DNA of 64,000 bases from G963676655 sp963676655 (lineage in GTDB: Bacteria > Verrucomicrobiota > Lentisphaeria > Victivallales > Victivallaceae): positions 3,100,001 through 3,164,000 of the forward strand of contig CAXXKX010000003.1 of the NCBI GenBank assembly GCA_963676655.2, written 5' to 3'. This document shows, in pieces, positions 8,264-17,284 of the stretch (its first letter is position 1; every line of letters starts with the position of its first letter). Below the pieces are notes generated by a model. That model had not been told where the DNA came from. It searched no databases and saw only the letters and a list, made by a program, of their open reading frames with translations. A program made the position numbers and the translations under genes.

Positions 8264-11200
8264 ATGAAAAAAAGAAAAAGAAGTGTAAGGAAAATCACCC
8301 AAAGCCTGGTCGCGGGCTTGTGCCTCTGGTGCGGCGGAGCCGCCATAGCCGGAAGCGTAACCGTTGCCGGAACAACCGGAACAAATCCGGCCTACATCGT
8401 CATGCCAGAAGAATACGAGGGAAAAGAAGGACAGTTTGTCGCAACCGGATCATCGTCGAATTCGACCTCCAGCGGTTACAGCGAACCATACATCAGCGGA
8501 AACTGGGCGTATGTCTCGAAATCGACGTCAAGCTATGGAGCGCTCTCCTACAGTTTAACGACTCCGTCCGAAACAACCCTCGACGGCGGCAGCGTCTCTT
8601 TGGCTTCCCTGGAAAAAGGCAGTTATACAGTGACGGTCCGGCAGAGCACGTCGCACTCGGTAACGGAGTACCGGTTGTATCAGGACTACTGGGCGGCAAC
8701 AGACGCAGAAACCCTTTCCGATTTGCGATATTATGCCCAGTATAATACCTATCCGCCTTCTTCGACAATTACCACCGCACCCTCAGTATACGACATCGAT
8801 TCAAGTTCCGGTTCAACGACCAGCAATCTTGCAGTTGAATCTGCTTACATTGTGGTTTATGGCGTTGAGGACGCTACGGATGATACGTCCGGTGATGATA
8901 CGAGCTCCGGTTCCACCAACGTTACGGTCATCACCGGAACCGATGACGGGGTTTATACTTTGATTACTTCGCTGTTTGCATACATTTCTGAGATTCAAAG
9001 TATTTTGTCGGCTTCTGACGATCAGATTCGCAGCGAATTATTAGCCTATATTACGGAATTACAGACCGCTTATCAGCAGGCGGACAGTCAACTTGCGACC
9101 ACCATCTTGACCCAGATCAACGCACTTTCGACCGCGCTTTCAACGGATATTTCCGATCTGCGATATTCCCTGGAAGCGGAGATAGCCAATCTGGAAAGCC
9201 AGATGAATTCGCTGGATACCCAACAGTCGGATTTGTTGGCTGAATTCTACGCATTAAAGGCGGAACTGCAAAGTGCGATTGCGGAAAATTCCGACAATAT
9301 CGCCGATCTGGCGGCGGAGCTGGCGGAAAAATATGAAGCGCTGGTGGCGTCAAATTCCAGTTTGATGGCCGATCTGCTGACGGAAATTGCGGAAGTGACG
9401 GCCGGTTATCAGGAGGCGGATTCGGCGCTGATTGAGGACTATTCGACCAAGCTGGCGGCGTTGCAGACTTTACTCCAACAGGCTGATTCCACCTTGACCG
9501 ACAATATTTCCGCATTGCAGAGCGCCTATCAGACTGCCGATGCCGCGCTCAAGGAAAATCTGGAGCAGCAGTTATCGGCGTTGAGCAGTCAGTTAAGCGA
9601 TGACGATCAGCAGATTCTCAATCAGATAACCGCTCTGGAAACCGCGATGGAAACTGCCGACAGCAGTCTGCAAGCCGATTATGAGAATCAAATTACGGTA
9701 CTCGAAGATGCGCTTTCAGACGAGGCCGCGTCCATCCGGACCGAGATGGCGAATTTGCAATCGAACTATGAGACTGCGTTGGTAAACGCGAAGAGTAGTC
9801 TGGAAGAACAGATGGCTACGCTTGAAGCTCAACTTAGTGCCGCCGATCAACAGACTTTAAGTCAGATATCCACTCTTGAACAGGAAATGGCATCCGCCGA
9901 TGCGGCCTTGAAAGTCGATTACGAAAATCAAATTTCCGCACTCGAAAGCGAACTTTCAACCGAAGCCGCATCCATTCGTACTGAAATCAGCGCTTTAGAG
10001 TCCAATTATGAGACCGCGATCACTAATGCCAAAAGCAGTCTCGAAGAACAAATGGCGACTTTGCAAGCTACGCTCAGCGCAGCTGATCAGCAGACGTTGA
10101 ACCAGATTTCCACGTTGGAAACTTCAATGAACACCGCCGATGCCGAACTCAAGGCCGATTATCAGACTCAGATTGCGACTCTGGAAGACGACCTGTCAAC
10201 CGAGGCGGCGTCAATAAGGACAGAGATGTCAAATCTCCAATCTACGTATGAAACTGCTTTGTCAAACGCGAAAAGCAGTCTCGAAGAGCAAATGGCGACC
10301 TTGCAGGCGACACTCAGTGCGGCCGATCAACAGGCACTAAATGAGATTTCGGTGCTGGAAACGGCCATGAACACGGCCGATGCGGAACTCAAAGCGGACT
10401 ATGAGAACCAGATCGCGGCATTGGAAAATGATCTTTCAACTGAAGCTGCTTCAATCAGAACTGAAATCAGCGCTTTAGAGTCCAATTACCAAACTGCGAT
10501 TGCCAATGCAAAGTCCAGCCTGGAAGAACAAATGGCGACTTTACAGGCGACGCTCAGCGCGGCGGATCAACAGACCTTGAATCAGATTGCCACATTGGAA
10601 AACGCCATGAGCACGGCTGATGCTGAACTCAAAGCTGATTATCAGAATCAAATCTCTGCGTTGGAAGACGACCTGTCAACCGAGGCGGCATCAATCCGGA
10701 CTGAGATGAGTAATCTCCAGTCCACTTATGAAACCGCTTTGGCTAACGTTAAAAGCAGCCTTGAAGAGCAGATGACTACGCTTGAAGCTCAACTTAGCGC
10801 GGCTGACCAACAGACGCTGAACCAGATTTCCACGCTGGAAACTGCGATGAACACCGCTGATACCGAACTCAAGGCGGACTATGAGAATAAGATCGCGGCT
10901 TTGGAAAGTGACCTGTCAACTGAAGCCGCTTCAATTCGGACCGAGATCAGTACGTTAGAGTCCAACTATGAGACAGCGATTGCGAATGCAAAATCCAGCC
11001 TGGAAGAACAGATGGCGACCTTGCAGGCGACGCTCAGCGCCGCCGATCAGCAGACATTAAGTCAAATCTCCGTATTGGAAACAGCCATGAATACCGCTGA
11101 TACGGAACTCAAGGCGGATTATCAAAATCAGATATCCGCGCTGGAAGATGATTTATCAACCGAAGCGGCATCAATTCGGACTGAGATGTCAAATCTCCAG

Positions 11201-13900
11201 TCCACTTACGAAACTGCTTTGGCAAACGCAAAAAGTAGCCTCGAAGAACAAATGACAACGCTGGAAGCTCAATTAAGCGCCGCTGATCAGCAGACGCTGA
11301 ACCAGATTTCAGCCCTCGAAACTGCCATGAACACCGCTGACGCGGAGCTCAAAACGGATTATGAAAATAAGATCGCAGCTTTGGAAAATGATCTATCAAC
11401 CGAAGTAGCATCTATTCGGACTGAAATCAGCAACTTGGAGTCCAACTATGAGACCGCGATTGCTAATGTCAAGAGCAGTCTCGAAGAGCAGATGGCGACA
11501 TTACAGGCCACGCTTAGCGCGGCTGATCAACAGACATTGAACCAAATCTCCACGCTTGAAACAGCCATGAACACCGCCGATGCCGAACTCAAAGCTGATT
11601 ATCAGAATCAAATCTCAGCGCTGGAAGACGACCTGTCAACCGAAGCGGCATCTATTCGGGCGGAGATGTCAAATCTCCAGTCCACGTATGAAACGGCTCT
11701 GGCAAACGCAAAAATTAGCCTCGAAGAACAGATGTCGACCTTGCAGGCAACGCTCAGTGCGGCCGATCAGCAGGCTTTGAATGAGATTTCCGCGCTGGAA
11801 ACCGCCATGAACACAGCCGATGCCGAACTCAAAACCGATTATGAGAATAAGATCGCAGCTTTGGAAAATGATCTTTCAACCGAGGCCGCGTCCATTCGGA
11901 CCGAAATCAGTACATTAGAGTCCAATTACGAGACCGCGATTGCGAACGCCAAGACCAGTCTTGAAGAACAGATGACAACCTTGGAGGCCACGCTCAGCGC
12001 GGCGGATCAACAGGCATTGAATGAGATTTCGGCGCTGGAAAGTGCGATGACCAATGCCCTGGAATCGCAGCAGCAGGACTACGAAAACCAGATCAACACC
12101 CTGAGTCAGACCTTGTCCAGCGAAGCCGCTACGTTGCGGCAGGAAATGGAGTCGCTGAAAACCGCTTACGAAACCGAGATCAGTTATCTGAAGGAAAATC
12201 TTGAACTGCAAATCACTAATTTGCAGGAAACGACCAAGACTACTACCGATAATTTGCAGGAACAGATTGATGCCCTGACCGAGGAATATGATGCTCAGAT
12301 TACGGAGTTGAAGGCGCAGTATGACGCCGAGATTGCCGCGTTGGAGGAAAAATCCGATGCCGCCGACGCGGAATTGCAGTCGGCTATGGAAACCTATGTC
12401 GCCGCGTTGCAGGAACAGATGGCGACGGCCGACGAGGAAAACCGGGCGATTTTGCAGGCTCAGTTGGATAATCTTTCCGGGGCCTTCAATGAACGTTTGG
12501 AGGTGATTTTGGCCGAATACGACAGCCGGATTGAAACGGTCAAGGCGCAGATTGCGGACCTGGAAAGCGATACCAAGACCGAATTGACCACGCAACGCGC
12601 TTTGCTGCTCCAGGAATGCGCCAACGAAATTGCCAATCTGAACAGCAGTTACGCCGAAAAGATTGCGGCGGTCGAACAACAGGCAGCAACCGACACGGAT
12701 AATGCCGATCTCTACAATGCCCAGATCGAAAAACTGGAAACCGAACTGGCCGCTAAGATTTCCGACACGAATCTGACTTACCAGAAAGCGATTCTGGAAA
12801 TTGACAGTCAACTGCGCCAGCTTTCGACCAAAACCGCCGCGGAACTGCTGGCGGAACTGACCGAATTGCAGACGCAGCGCGATATTGTCGAAGCGGCGAT
12901 CAACAGCACGGATTACGCCGATAAACTTTCCGCCCTGACCGCCGGTCAGGAACTCAGCGAAGCTGAGGATATCGAGTCGCTCGAAGCTAAAATTGCCGAA
13001 TTGCAGGCCCAGCTTGACGCGCTGGAGGCCATCGGGGATTTGACGATTGAGGATATCATCAATCAAATCCAGGCCGGGGACGCGGCCAATGCCGAAGCGC
13101 TGGCCAATATGCAGGTAGTATTGAAACTCTACTGCGATACGCTGAAAGACGCGCTGGGGGATCGCATTTCCATTCTGGAAGCGACGATATCCGCGTTGCA
13201 AACCGCCTTGGAGGAACGGATTCAGACCCTGGAAAACCGTCTGACCTATTCGCTGATGACCGACGAGGAACTGGCAGCCCAAGTCGAAGCCAAGCAAGAA
13301 ACAGTGAACTCGCTGGCCAACCAGATTGCCGCGCTGAATCTTTCCATCGAAGCCTACGAAGCTGACGGGAAAGATACTTCGGAACTCACTGAACAGCTTA
13401 GTTCCCTGACCTCTGAATACTATGACGCCAGTAACGATCTGGAAAATATCCAGTATGTCATCGAACTGCGGTCGAGTTCCGAACTGGCGCTGCATCGGCA
13501 GTGGATTATTGAGTTGCAGGAATTGGTCGCCTCGCTCCAGACTACCGTGTCGGAACAGAGTGAAACCATCGCCCAGCAGGCGGAAACGATCGCGGAACTG
13601 CAAACCACGATTGCCAACCTAGAACTGGCGCTGGAAACTGAGATAGCCGCGTTGAAGTCGGAGTTGACGGACTATGTCGATGACAACGTCACGGACCTCG
13701 TTACGGTCATTGACGAGTTGACGTCCCAGGTGGAAACTTTGCGGGACAACGTCACCACCCTGGCGACCAGTTCCTATTCCAGCCGGAACTCATCATCAAC
13801 CGGGAATAACAATTCCAACGATTATTCCGGTACTAGCAACGAAACCGTCAAAGACGACCGTGATCTGCGTACCAGCGACACTACCGCCTTAAATTTCTAA
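8264..13900 (+). CDS. Giant secreted coiled-coil protein with tandem 80-residue repeats
   Basis: 1878 residues, ribosome site AAGGAG 10 bases before the ATG. A basic signal peptide with likely cleavage after AAIA (about residue 29) leads into a Ser/Thr/Gly-rich, beta-type N-terminal region (to about residue 215). From there to about 1830 the protein is almost pure coiled coil with no Cys or Pro clusters. Residues about 446-1325 are eleven tandem 80-residue repeats; the tail is Ser/Asn-rich (SSYSSRNSSSTGNNN). No C-terminal anchor, LPXTG or autotransporter domain. A continuous two-stranded coil of about 1600 residues would be over 200 nm long. Its position directly after VirB4 and before T4SS lipoprotein and VirB5/VirB6 genes suggests an extracellular or periplasmic fibre of the machine, possibly for adhesion or mating-pair contact. 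This is inference; no homologue of known function is recognised. Confidence 0.85.
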   Translation: MKKRKRSVRKITQSLVAGLCLWCGGAAIAGSVTVAGTTGTNPAYIVMPEEYEGKEGQFVATGSSSNSTSSGYSEPYISGNWAYVSKSTSSYGALSYSLTTPSETTLDGGSVSLASLEKGSYTVTVRQSTSHSVTEYRLYQDYWAATDAETLSDLRYYAQYNTYPPSSTITTAPSVYDIDSSSGSTTSNLAVESAYIVVYGVEDATDDTSGDDTSSGSTNVTVITGTDDGVYTLITSLFAYISEIQSILSASDDQIRSELLAYITELQTAYQQADSQLATTILTQINALSTALSTDISDLRYSLEAEIANLESQMNSLDTQQSDLLAEFYALKAELQSAIAENSDNIADLAAELAEKYEALVASNSSLMADLLTEIAEVTAGYQEADSALIEDYSTKLAALQTLLQQADSTLTDNISALQSAYQTADAALKENLEQQLSALSSQLSDDDQQILNQITALETAMETADSSLQADYENQITVLEDALSDEAASIRTEMANLQSNYETALVNAKSSLEEQMATLEAQLSAADQQTLSQISTLEQEMASADAALKVDYENQISALESELSTEAASIRTEISALESNYETAITNAKSSLEEQMATLQATLSAADQQTLNQISTLETSMNTADAELKADYQTQIATLEDDLSTEAASIRTEMSNLQSTYETALSNAKSSLEEQMATLQATLSAADQQALNEISVLETAMNTADAELKADYENQIAALENDLSTEAASIRTEISALESNYQTAIANAKSSLEEQMATLQATLSAADQQTLNQIATLENAMSTADAELKADYQNQISALEDDLSTEAASIRTEMSNLQSTYETALANVKSSLEEQMTTLEAQLSAADQQTLNQISTLETAMNTADTELKADYENKIAALESDLSTEAASIRTEISTLESNYETAIANAKSSLEEQMATLQATLSAADQQTLSQISVLETAMNTADTELKADYQNQISALEDDLSTEAASIRTEMSNLQSTYETALANAKSSLEEQMTTLEAQLSAADQQTLNQISALETAMNTADAELKTDYENKIAALENDLSTEVASIRTEISNLESNYETAIANVKSSLEEQMATLQATLSAADQQTLNQISTLETAMNTADAELKADYQNQISALEDDLSTEAASIRAEMSNLQSTYETALANAKISLEEQMSTLQATLSAADQQALNEISALETAMNTADAELKTDYENKIAALENDLSTEAASIRTEISTLESNYETAIANAKTSLEEQMTTLEATLSAADQQALNEISALESAMTNALESQQQDYENQINTLSQTLSSEAATLRQEMESLKTAYETEISYLKENLELQITNLQETTKTTTDNLQEQIDALTEEYDAQITELKAQYDAEIAALEEKSDAADAELQSAMETYVAALQEQMATADEENRAILQAQLDNLSGAFNERLEVILAEYDSRIETVKAQIADLESDTKTELTTQRALLLQECANEIANLNSSYAEKIAAVEQQAATDTDNADLYNAQIEKLETELAAKISDTNLTYQKAILEIDSQLRQLSTKTAAELLAELTELQTQRDIVEAAINSTDYADKLSALTAGQELSEAEDIESLEAKIAELQAQLDALEAIGDLTIEDIINQIQAGDAANAEALANMQVVLKLYCDTLKDALGDRISILEATISALQTALEERIQTLENRLTYSLMTDEELAAQVEAKQETVNSLANQIAALNLSIEAYEADGKDTSELTEQLSSLTSEYYDASNDLENIQYVIELRSSSELALHRQWIIELQELVASLQTTVSEQSETIAQQAETIAELQTTIANLELALETEIAALKSELTDYVDDNVTDLVTVIDELTSQVETLRDNVTTLATSSYSSRNSSSTGNNNSNDYSGTSNETVKDDRDLRTSDTTALNF
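9601..12240 (+). repeat. Eleven tandem 240-bp repeats in the coiled-coil gene
   Basis: Units begin near 9601 and then every 240 bases exactly to 12001; the eleventh is diverged. Unit landmarks are SAADQQTLNQISTLETAM, DLSTEAASIRTE and SSLEEQMATLQATL. Units alternate strictly between a type with EMSNLQSTYETAL and one with EISALESNYETAI, so the unit of duplication is a 480-bp pair. Confidence 0.9.
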
Positions 13901-13901
13901 T

Positions 13902-13957
13902 CCGTACGACGGATGGCGATGGCCCGCTTCAAACTCCGCACTACGTGCTACGGAAGC
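13902..13957. repeat. Second intergenic repeat family, left copy
   Basis: Starts CCGTACGACGGAT and ends in CTACGGAAG. Its reverse complement matches 17121-17195 at both ends (GCTTCCGTAGC..., GCGGAGTTTGAAGC, ATCCGTCGTACGG) with an unrelated middle of different length. It therefore forms an inverted pair bracketing the 14122-17029 genes. Confidence 0.7.
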
Positions 13958-13985
13958 GGAAGGAAATATAACTTAACGAGTTGTG

Positions 13986-14112
13986 TAGAATGTTAATTTT
14001 AACCACGAAAAACACGAAAAAACACGAAAGAAAGTTTTTGTTCATTTCAGCATATGCTGAAATAAAAAATACTTCTTCATGATCTTCATGATCTTCATGG
14101 TGCAAAAATTTA
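13986..14112. repeat. Intergenic repeat element, right copy (inverted relative to 8103-8225)
   Basis: Begins AATGTTAATTTTAACCACG, continues with CACGAAA repeats and the palindrome TTTCAGCATATGCTGAAA (14045-14062), and ends with three TCTTCATGA-type units. The order of blocks mirrors the element at 8103-8225, so the giant gene is flanked by an inverted pair. Confidence 0.7.
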
Positions 14113-14121
14113 AGGAGTAAT

Positions 14122-14571
14122 ATGATGAAATATTTAAACTTGATTATCTGCGGGGCGCTGCTGGCCGGTCTGACCGGATGCAGTACGGTTGGCAATCTTA
14201 GCAGTTCGGATTTAGTGGCTCCGGGCCTGGCGGTCGGCGGGGCCACTTTGGGGGCTTTCGCCACCGAGGATGAGGACAGCGGCACGAGGTTGGCGGCAAC
14301 CGCCGGCGGCGGTCTGATCGGCTGGCTTGCTGGACTCTTTTTCACCGAAGGCGCGAAAACTGAAAAGAAAGAGGAATTCCGCTCCGGTTATGAGCTAGGA
14401 CAGTCCAACGCGACCAAGAGTTTGTACTGGAATATCCAGAAGCTGCACGAGGCGCAAAATCAGCCCGAGTCAAAGGTCGTTTACTACCAGATTCCGGCCG
14501 ATTATCCCGATGACGGCGCGAAACGCACGCCCGGTTCCGTCGTCATGCCGGTTGTGCAAAATAATAAATAA
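14122..14571 (+). CDS. T4SS-associated lipoprotein with glycine-rich hydrophobic segment
   Basis: 149 residues. Signal peptide with lipobox LTGC (Cys at about residue 21), so it should be lipidated and carried to a membrane. Residues 36-75 are Gly/Ala-rich (GLAVGGATLGAF, AATAGGGLIGWLAGLFF), a glycine-zipper pattern that can insert in membranes. The C-terminal half is polar. A ribosome site (AAGGAG) fits the ATG at 14122; ATG 14125 is equally possible. Within the T4SS operon it may be a VirB7-like outer-membrane pilotin or core-complex component, but similarity is only in type. Confidence 0.65.
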   Translation: MMKYLNLIICGALLAGLTGCSTVGNLSSSDLVAPGLAVGGATLGAFATEDEDSGTRLAATAGGGLIGWLAGLFFTEGAKTEKKEEFRSGYELGQSNATKSLYWNIQKLHEAQNQPESKVVYYQIPADYPDDGAKRTPGSVVMPVVQNNK

Positions 14572-14583
14572 TAAAGGATTGAA

Positions 14584-14937
14584 ATGATGAACTATGAAAA
14601 AGACCAAAACACCACACCATCGCCGAATTTTCCGAAAATCACCGCGGATCTTCCGGCTACGGAAAAACAGCGGGCGCTACTGCGGCTGGCGATCAGAAAA
14701 GACTATCTGCAACCGAATACCTTCGCGGGTAACTATGAAAGCTGGGAAAAACTCACGGCGGCGGAAGCGGAAGACATGCTGGCCGCGCTGCCGCCGGAAA
14801 AGCTCGACGAGCTCGAAAAAGAATTGAAAGAGAAGCCGAAAAAATATCAGGACCGGGGTCTGGTCCGCAGTATCGGACGAAGTATCGAGGACGGAATCAA
14901 ACAAATCGGACACGCAATCGACGGAGGTATCTCATGA
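14584..14937 (+). CDS. Small soluble protein with an ATEKQ...LTAAEA module
   Basis: 117 residues, no signal peptide. Residues about 23-70 (LPATEKQRALLRLAIRKDYL, then WEKLTAAEAEDMLAALP) match a short helical module known from DUF3072-type proteins: A-T-x-K-Q, a hydrophobic helix, then L-T-x-x-E-A-x-x-L/I. The same module occurs in the proteins at 23654-26167 and 26167-26469. The C-terminus is basic and helical (SIGRSIEDGIKQIGHAID). The stop overlaps the next start in ATGA. Function unknown; perhaps a small adaptor or DNA-processing accessory of the T4SS. Confidence 0.6.
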   Translation: MMNYEKDQNTTPSPNFPKITADLPATEKQRALLRLAIRKDYLQPNTFAGNYESWEKLTAAEAEDMLAALPPEKLDELEKELKEKPKKYQDRGLVRSIGRSIEDGIKQIGHAIDGGIS

Positions 14938-15926
14938 TCAGTACGACTGATAGCGGTAATACCGTCCTGCGGACGGGAGCTCCAGGCTCCGCCGTCGCGG
15001 GAAACAAACAAAAACTGACTTCACCAAAAAATAAGCACTTTTTCGTTATGATTCTGATAGCCGGGTTCATTTTTATTCCGGCCAGAAGCTGGGCGACTTA
15101 TGCGGTGTTTGACGCGACCAATAACATTCTGGCGACCTTGCAGAAGACGATGGATTCGGCCTTCCAGACGATCCAAAAGGCCAACATGGCGACCTTGATC
15201 CGGCAGGCGAGAGAGGATTATGCCGAACAGGTCAAAATATTCGAGGAGTGCGTCAAACAGTATGAGGAATGCGTCAAAATCTATGACCAGGCGGTCGAAA
15301 TGTACGACTGGATCGATACCAATGTCGGCAATGCCCGGAATTTGCGGACCTTTCTTTCCTGCGGTTTTTCCAATACCACGAACCTGCAGCAACTGACCTC
15401 GCTGGTCAATACGACCTTACGGCAGACCGCGACGTCCACCAACAGCGACTATGATTCGACGCTGCTTCAGCAGGCCGACCGGATCAGCGGCGATAGCGTA
15501 TTGCAGGATTCGGCCGAGCGTGGGATCGAGATGCAGAATTATGGACAGGCCTCCGAAAAGGTCGCCGATAAGTGCGATACGCTTTCGCAGACCATGTTGA
15601 CCAAACTGCGTACCAAGGACCAGGTACTGGAAGCGAAAGTAAGCTCAGGTTCGGCGGATTTGATGCAAATTGCCCATGCTAACGAGCAGACGACGGTCTT
15701 TATCGCGGAGGAACTCAGCCGGATGAACAGCAATGTTTCCGCGATCAACCGCACCGCCGCCAAGGAGTTGGAGATCAAGGGCCAGAACGAAATGAACAAG
15801 GCGCAGGAGGCCGCAACTTTCGACAAACTGGAGGATGAGGCCATCACGCGCGGCAGCAGCTATTCCAGTCAGAAAAATTCCTGGAAGCGGATCGACAGCG
15901 TCTTTGAAAACTGCCGGGGGTTCTGA
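14934..15926 (+). CDS. VirB5/TrbJ-like secreted T4SS protein
   Basis: 330 residues from ATG 14934 (ribosome site GGAGG, ATGA overlap). A 38-residue polar leader precedes a hydrophobic segment and a signal-peptidase-like site (ARSWA), so export is likely. An in-frame ATG at 15048 would give a conventional short signal peptide. The mature part starts YAVFDATN, like the opening of TrbJ proteins, and is largely helical with several Cys (FEECVKQYEECVKIYD). VirB5/TrbJ proteins are minor pilus components at the pilus tip. Position just before the VirB6-like gene supports this. The leader DNA contains a short palindrome GGAGCTCCAGGCTCC. Confidence 0.75.
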   Translation: MISTTDSGNTVLRTGAPGSAVAGNKQKLTSPKNKHFFVMILIAGFIFIPARSWATYAVFDATNNILATLQKTMDSAFQTIQKANMATLIRQAREDYAEQVKIFEECVKQYEECVKIYDQAVEMYDWIDTNVGNARNLRTFLSCGFSNTTNLQQLTSLVNTTLRQTATSTNSDYDSTLLQQADRISGDSVLQDSAERGIEMQNYGQASEKVADKCDTLSQTMLTKLRTKDQVLEAKVSSGSADLMQIAHANEQTTVFIAEELSRMNSNVSAINRTAAKELEIKGQNEMNKAQEAATFDKLEDEAITRGSSYSSQKNSWKRIDSVFENCRGF

Positions 15927-17029
15927 TGATTATCGCCACAACAGTAAACACCAGCGTCCGGCTCGGCAGCAGTGTAGTCAGTTTGACCTCCTCCAGCAGC
16001 GTGCAGCAGTTGATTACGACGGCGATGTCGAGCATTCATTACTTTGCGCTGACCGTGTCGCTTTGTCTGTTCCTGCTGGCGATTGTGCGGAACTATACTC
16101 AGTTCGGTGAGCATGTCGGCGTGAAATTTATCGCTTCGCTGTTAGTGGTGCTGGTGGTGATTTTCTCATTTCCAAAAATCTGCGACAGCATTCAGGAAGC
16201 AACCGCCGATTATTCGGCCGGAACTTCCACGACCATGGAAAATATGTTCTGCTGGCTGGTCGAACAGAAGCCGAACGCCGGAACTTCCGCCACCGACATG
16301 AGCATTACGCAAAAGATCGCGCATTTTCCGGAATCAATGCTGCATTCCATTCAGGCGGCGATGTGCAATATTTTTTATGTCAACGGCATTTACCTCGGGA
16401 AAAGCATCCGGGACATCGTGTATTTCATTTTCCGGTGTTTGTACAACGGCGCCCTCTGCCTGACCCCGATCTTTTTCGCAGCTTTGCTGATTCCCGAAAC
16501 CAAACATATCGGCGTCAATTTCATTGTGACCTGCATCGGGCTTACGCTGATGCCGCTGTGTTTTCTGTTCGGGGATCTTTGCAATATCTGGCTGGCGGAG
16601 CATATGTGGTCAAGCCTGGGACTGGGGGCAAACGGTACTTTCTGGACTTTAGCCCGGAGCGGTCAGGCAGTCGTGAATCCGATCGGAACCGTGTTGGGCT
16701 ATATCGCTTTCGGGATAATCTACGCCCTGATCGCGGCCCTTGTTTATATCGTGCTGCCATTCCTTTATATGAAACTTTTTCGCACCGGCAGTCCCGGTTC
16801 CCCGGTCGGGTTGATGGCGTCGGCGATCGGTAAAGTCCTCAATGCCGCGGTTGTCGGCGGAACGCTGGCGGCCAGCGGAGGCACCGCCGCCCCGGTTGTG
16901 GCCGGAAGTACTGCCGCGTCATCCGGCAGCGGAGCCGCCCAGGCGGCGAAAACGGCCGCCAAAGTTACTCAATCAGGAACTGACGCCAGTCACGCTGCCT
17001 CGGAAATTGATAAAACAATGGACGGATAA
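15926..17029 (+). CDS. VirB6/TrbL-like polytopic membrane protein
   Basis: 367 residues with about six to seven hydrophobic segments (for example ALTVSLCLFLLAIV near residue 38 and FGIIYALIAALVYIVLPFLY near 270). An Ala/Gly/Ser/Thr-rich soluble tail (SSGSGAAQAAKTAAKV) follows. This is the topology of VirB6/TrbL, which forms part of the inner-membrane channel. The start overlaps the previous stop by one base (TGATG). It is followed by a non-coding gap of 255 bases containing the two similar hairpins. Confidence 0.8.
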   Translation: MIIATTVNTSVRLGSSVVSLTSSSSVQQLITTAMSSIHYFALTVSLCLFLLAIVRNYTQFGEHVGVKFIASLLVVLVVIFSFPKICDSIQEATADYSAGTSTTMENMFCWLVEQKPNAGTSATDMSITQKIAHFPESMLHSIQAAMCNIFYVNGIYLGKSIRDIVYFIFRCLYNGALCLTPIFFAALLIPETKHIGVNFIVTCIGLTLMPLCFLFGDLCNIWLAEHMWSSLGLGANGTFWTLARSGQAVVNPIGTVLGYIAFGIIYALIAALVYIVLPFLYMKLFRTGSPGSPVGLMASAIGKVLNAAVVGGTLAASGGTAAPVVAGSTAASSGSGAAQAAKTAAKVTQSGTDASHAASEIDKTMDG

Positions 17030-17056
17030 AGTTAAAACACATACTCAATAACGGAT

Positions 17057-17113
17057 GGGCATGGGGTTTCAATTAACACCCCAATCAACCCCGAGACCCC
17101 ATGCCTTTTTTTT
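17057..17113 (+). terminator. Hairpin copy 1 with conserved loop and T8 tail
   Basis: Stem GGCATGGGGT (17058-17067) / ACCCCATGCC (17096-17105), extendable by one G-T pair at 17057/17106, a 28-base loop and a run of eight T. It can act as a terminator after the VirB6-like gene. The loop is nearly identical to that of a second hairpin at 17209-17257, while the stems differ by compensating changes. Confidence 0.8.
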
Positions 17114-17120
17114 AATTTTT

Positions 17121-17195
17121 GCTTCCGTAGCGCGAAGCGCGGAGTTTGAAGCTTAACATCGCACCGGGACGTTCCCGGCGCTATCCGTCGTACGG
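17121..17195. repeat. Second intergenic repeat family, right copy
   Basis: Inverted partner of 13902-13957: shared blocks GCTTCCGTAGC, GCGGAGTTTGAAGC and ATCCGTCGTACGG. The middle carries an extra hairpin CCGGGACGTTCCCGG (17164-17178) absent from the other copy. It sits exactly between the two similar hairpins. Confidence 0.7.
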
Positions 17196-17208
17196 ATTTT
17201 ATGGATTT

Positions 17209-17257
17209 GGATACAGGGTTTCACTAACACCCAAATCAACCCCGAAGCCCTGTGTCC
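17209..17257 (+). ncRNA. Hairpin copy 2 with conserved loop, upstream of the first VirB8-like gene
   Basis: Stem GGATACAGGGT (17209-17219) / GCCCTGTGTCC (17247-17257), 11 pairs with two G-T pairs, and a 27-base loop with the shared core AACACCC and ATCAACCCCGA. A weaker T run follows (17263-17267). It lies 27 bases before the ATG at 17285, so it is in the leader of the downstream genes. Compared with copy 1, three base pairs changed on both sides (G-C to A-T twice, T-A to C-G). This supports a conserved RNA structure. Confidence 0.6.
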
Positions 17258-17284
17258 GGGTCCTTTTTAAAAGAGAAAAAAACA

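Noticed and set aside
11915..13603. 562-codon open frame antisense to the coiled-coil gene, rich in F, R, G, Q
   Set aside because: Repetitive coding DNA on the other strand creates it; no ribosome site or family features, and the plus-strand protein is convincing.
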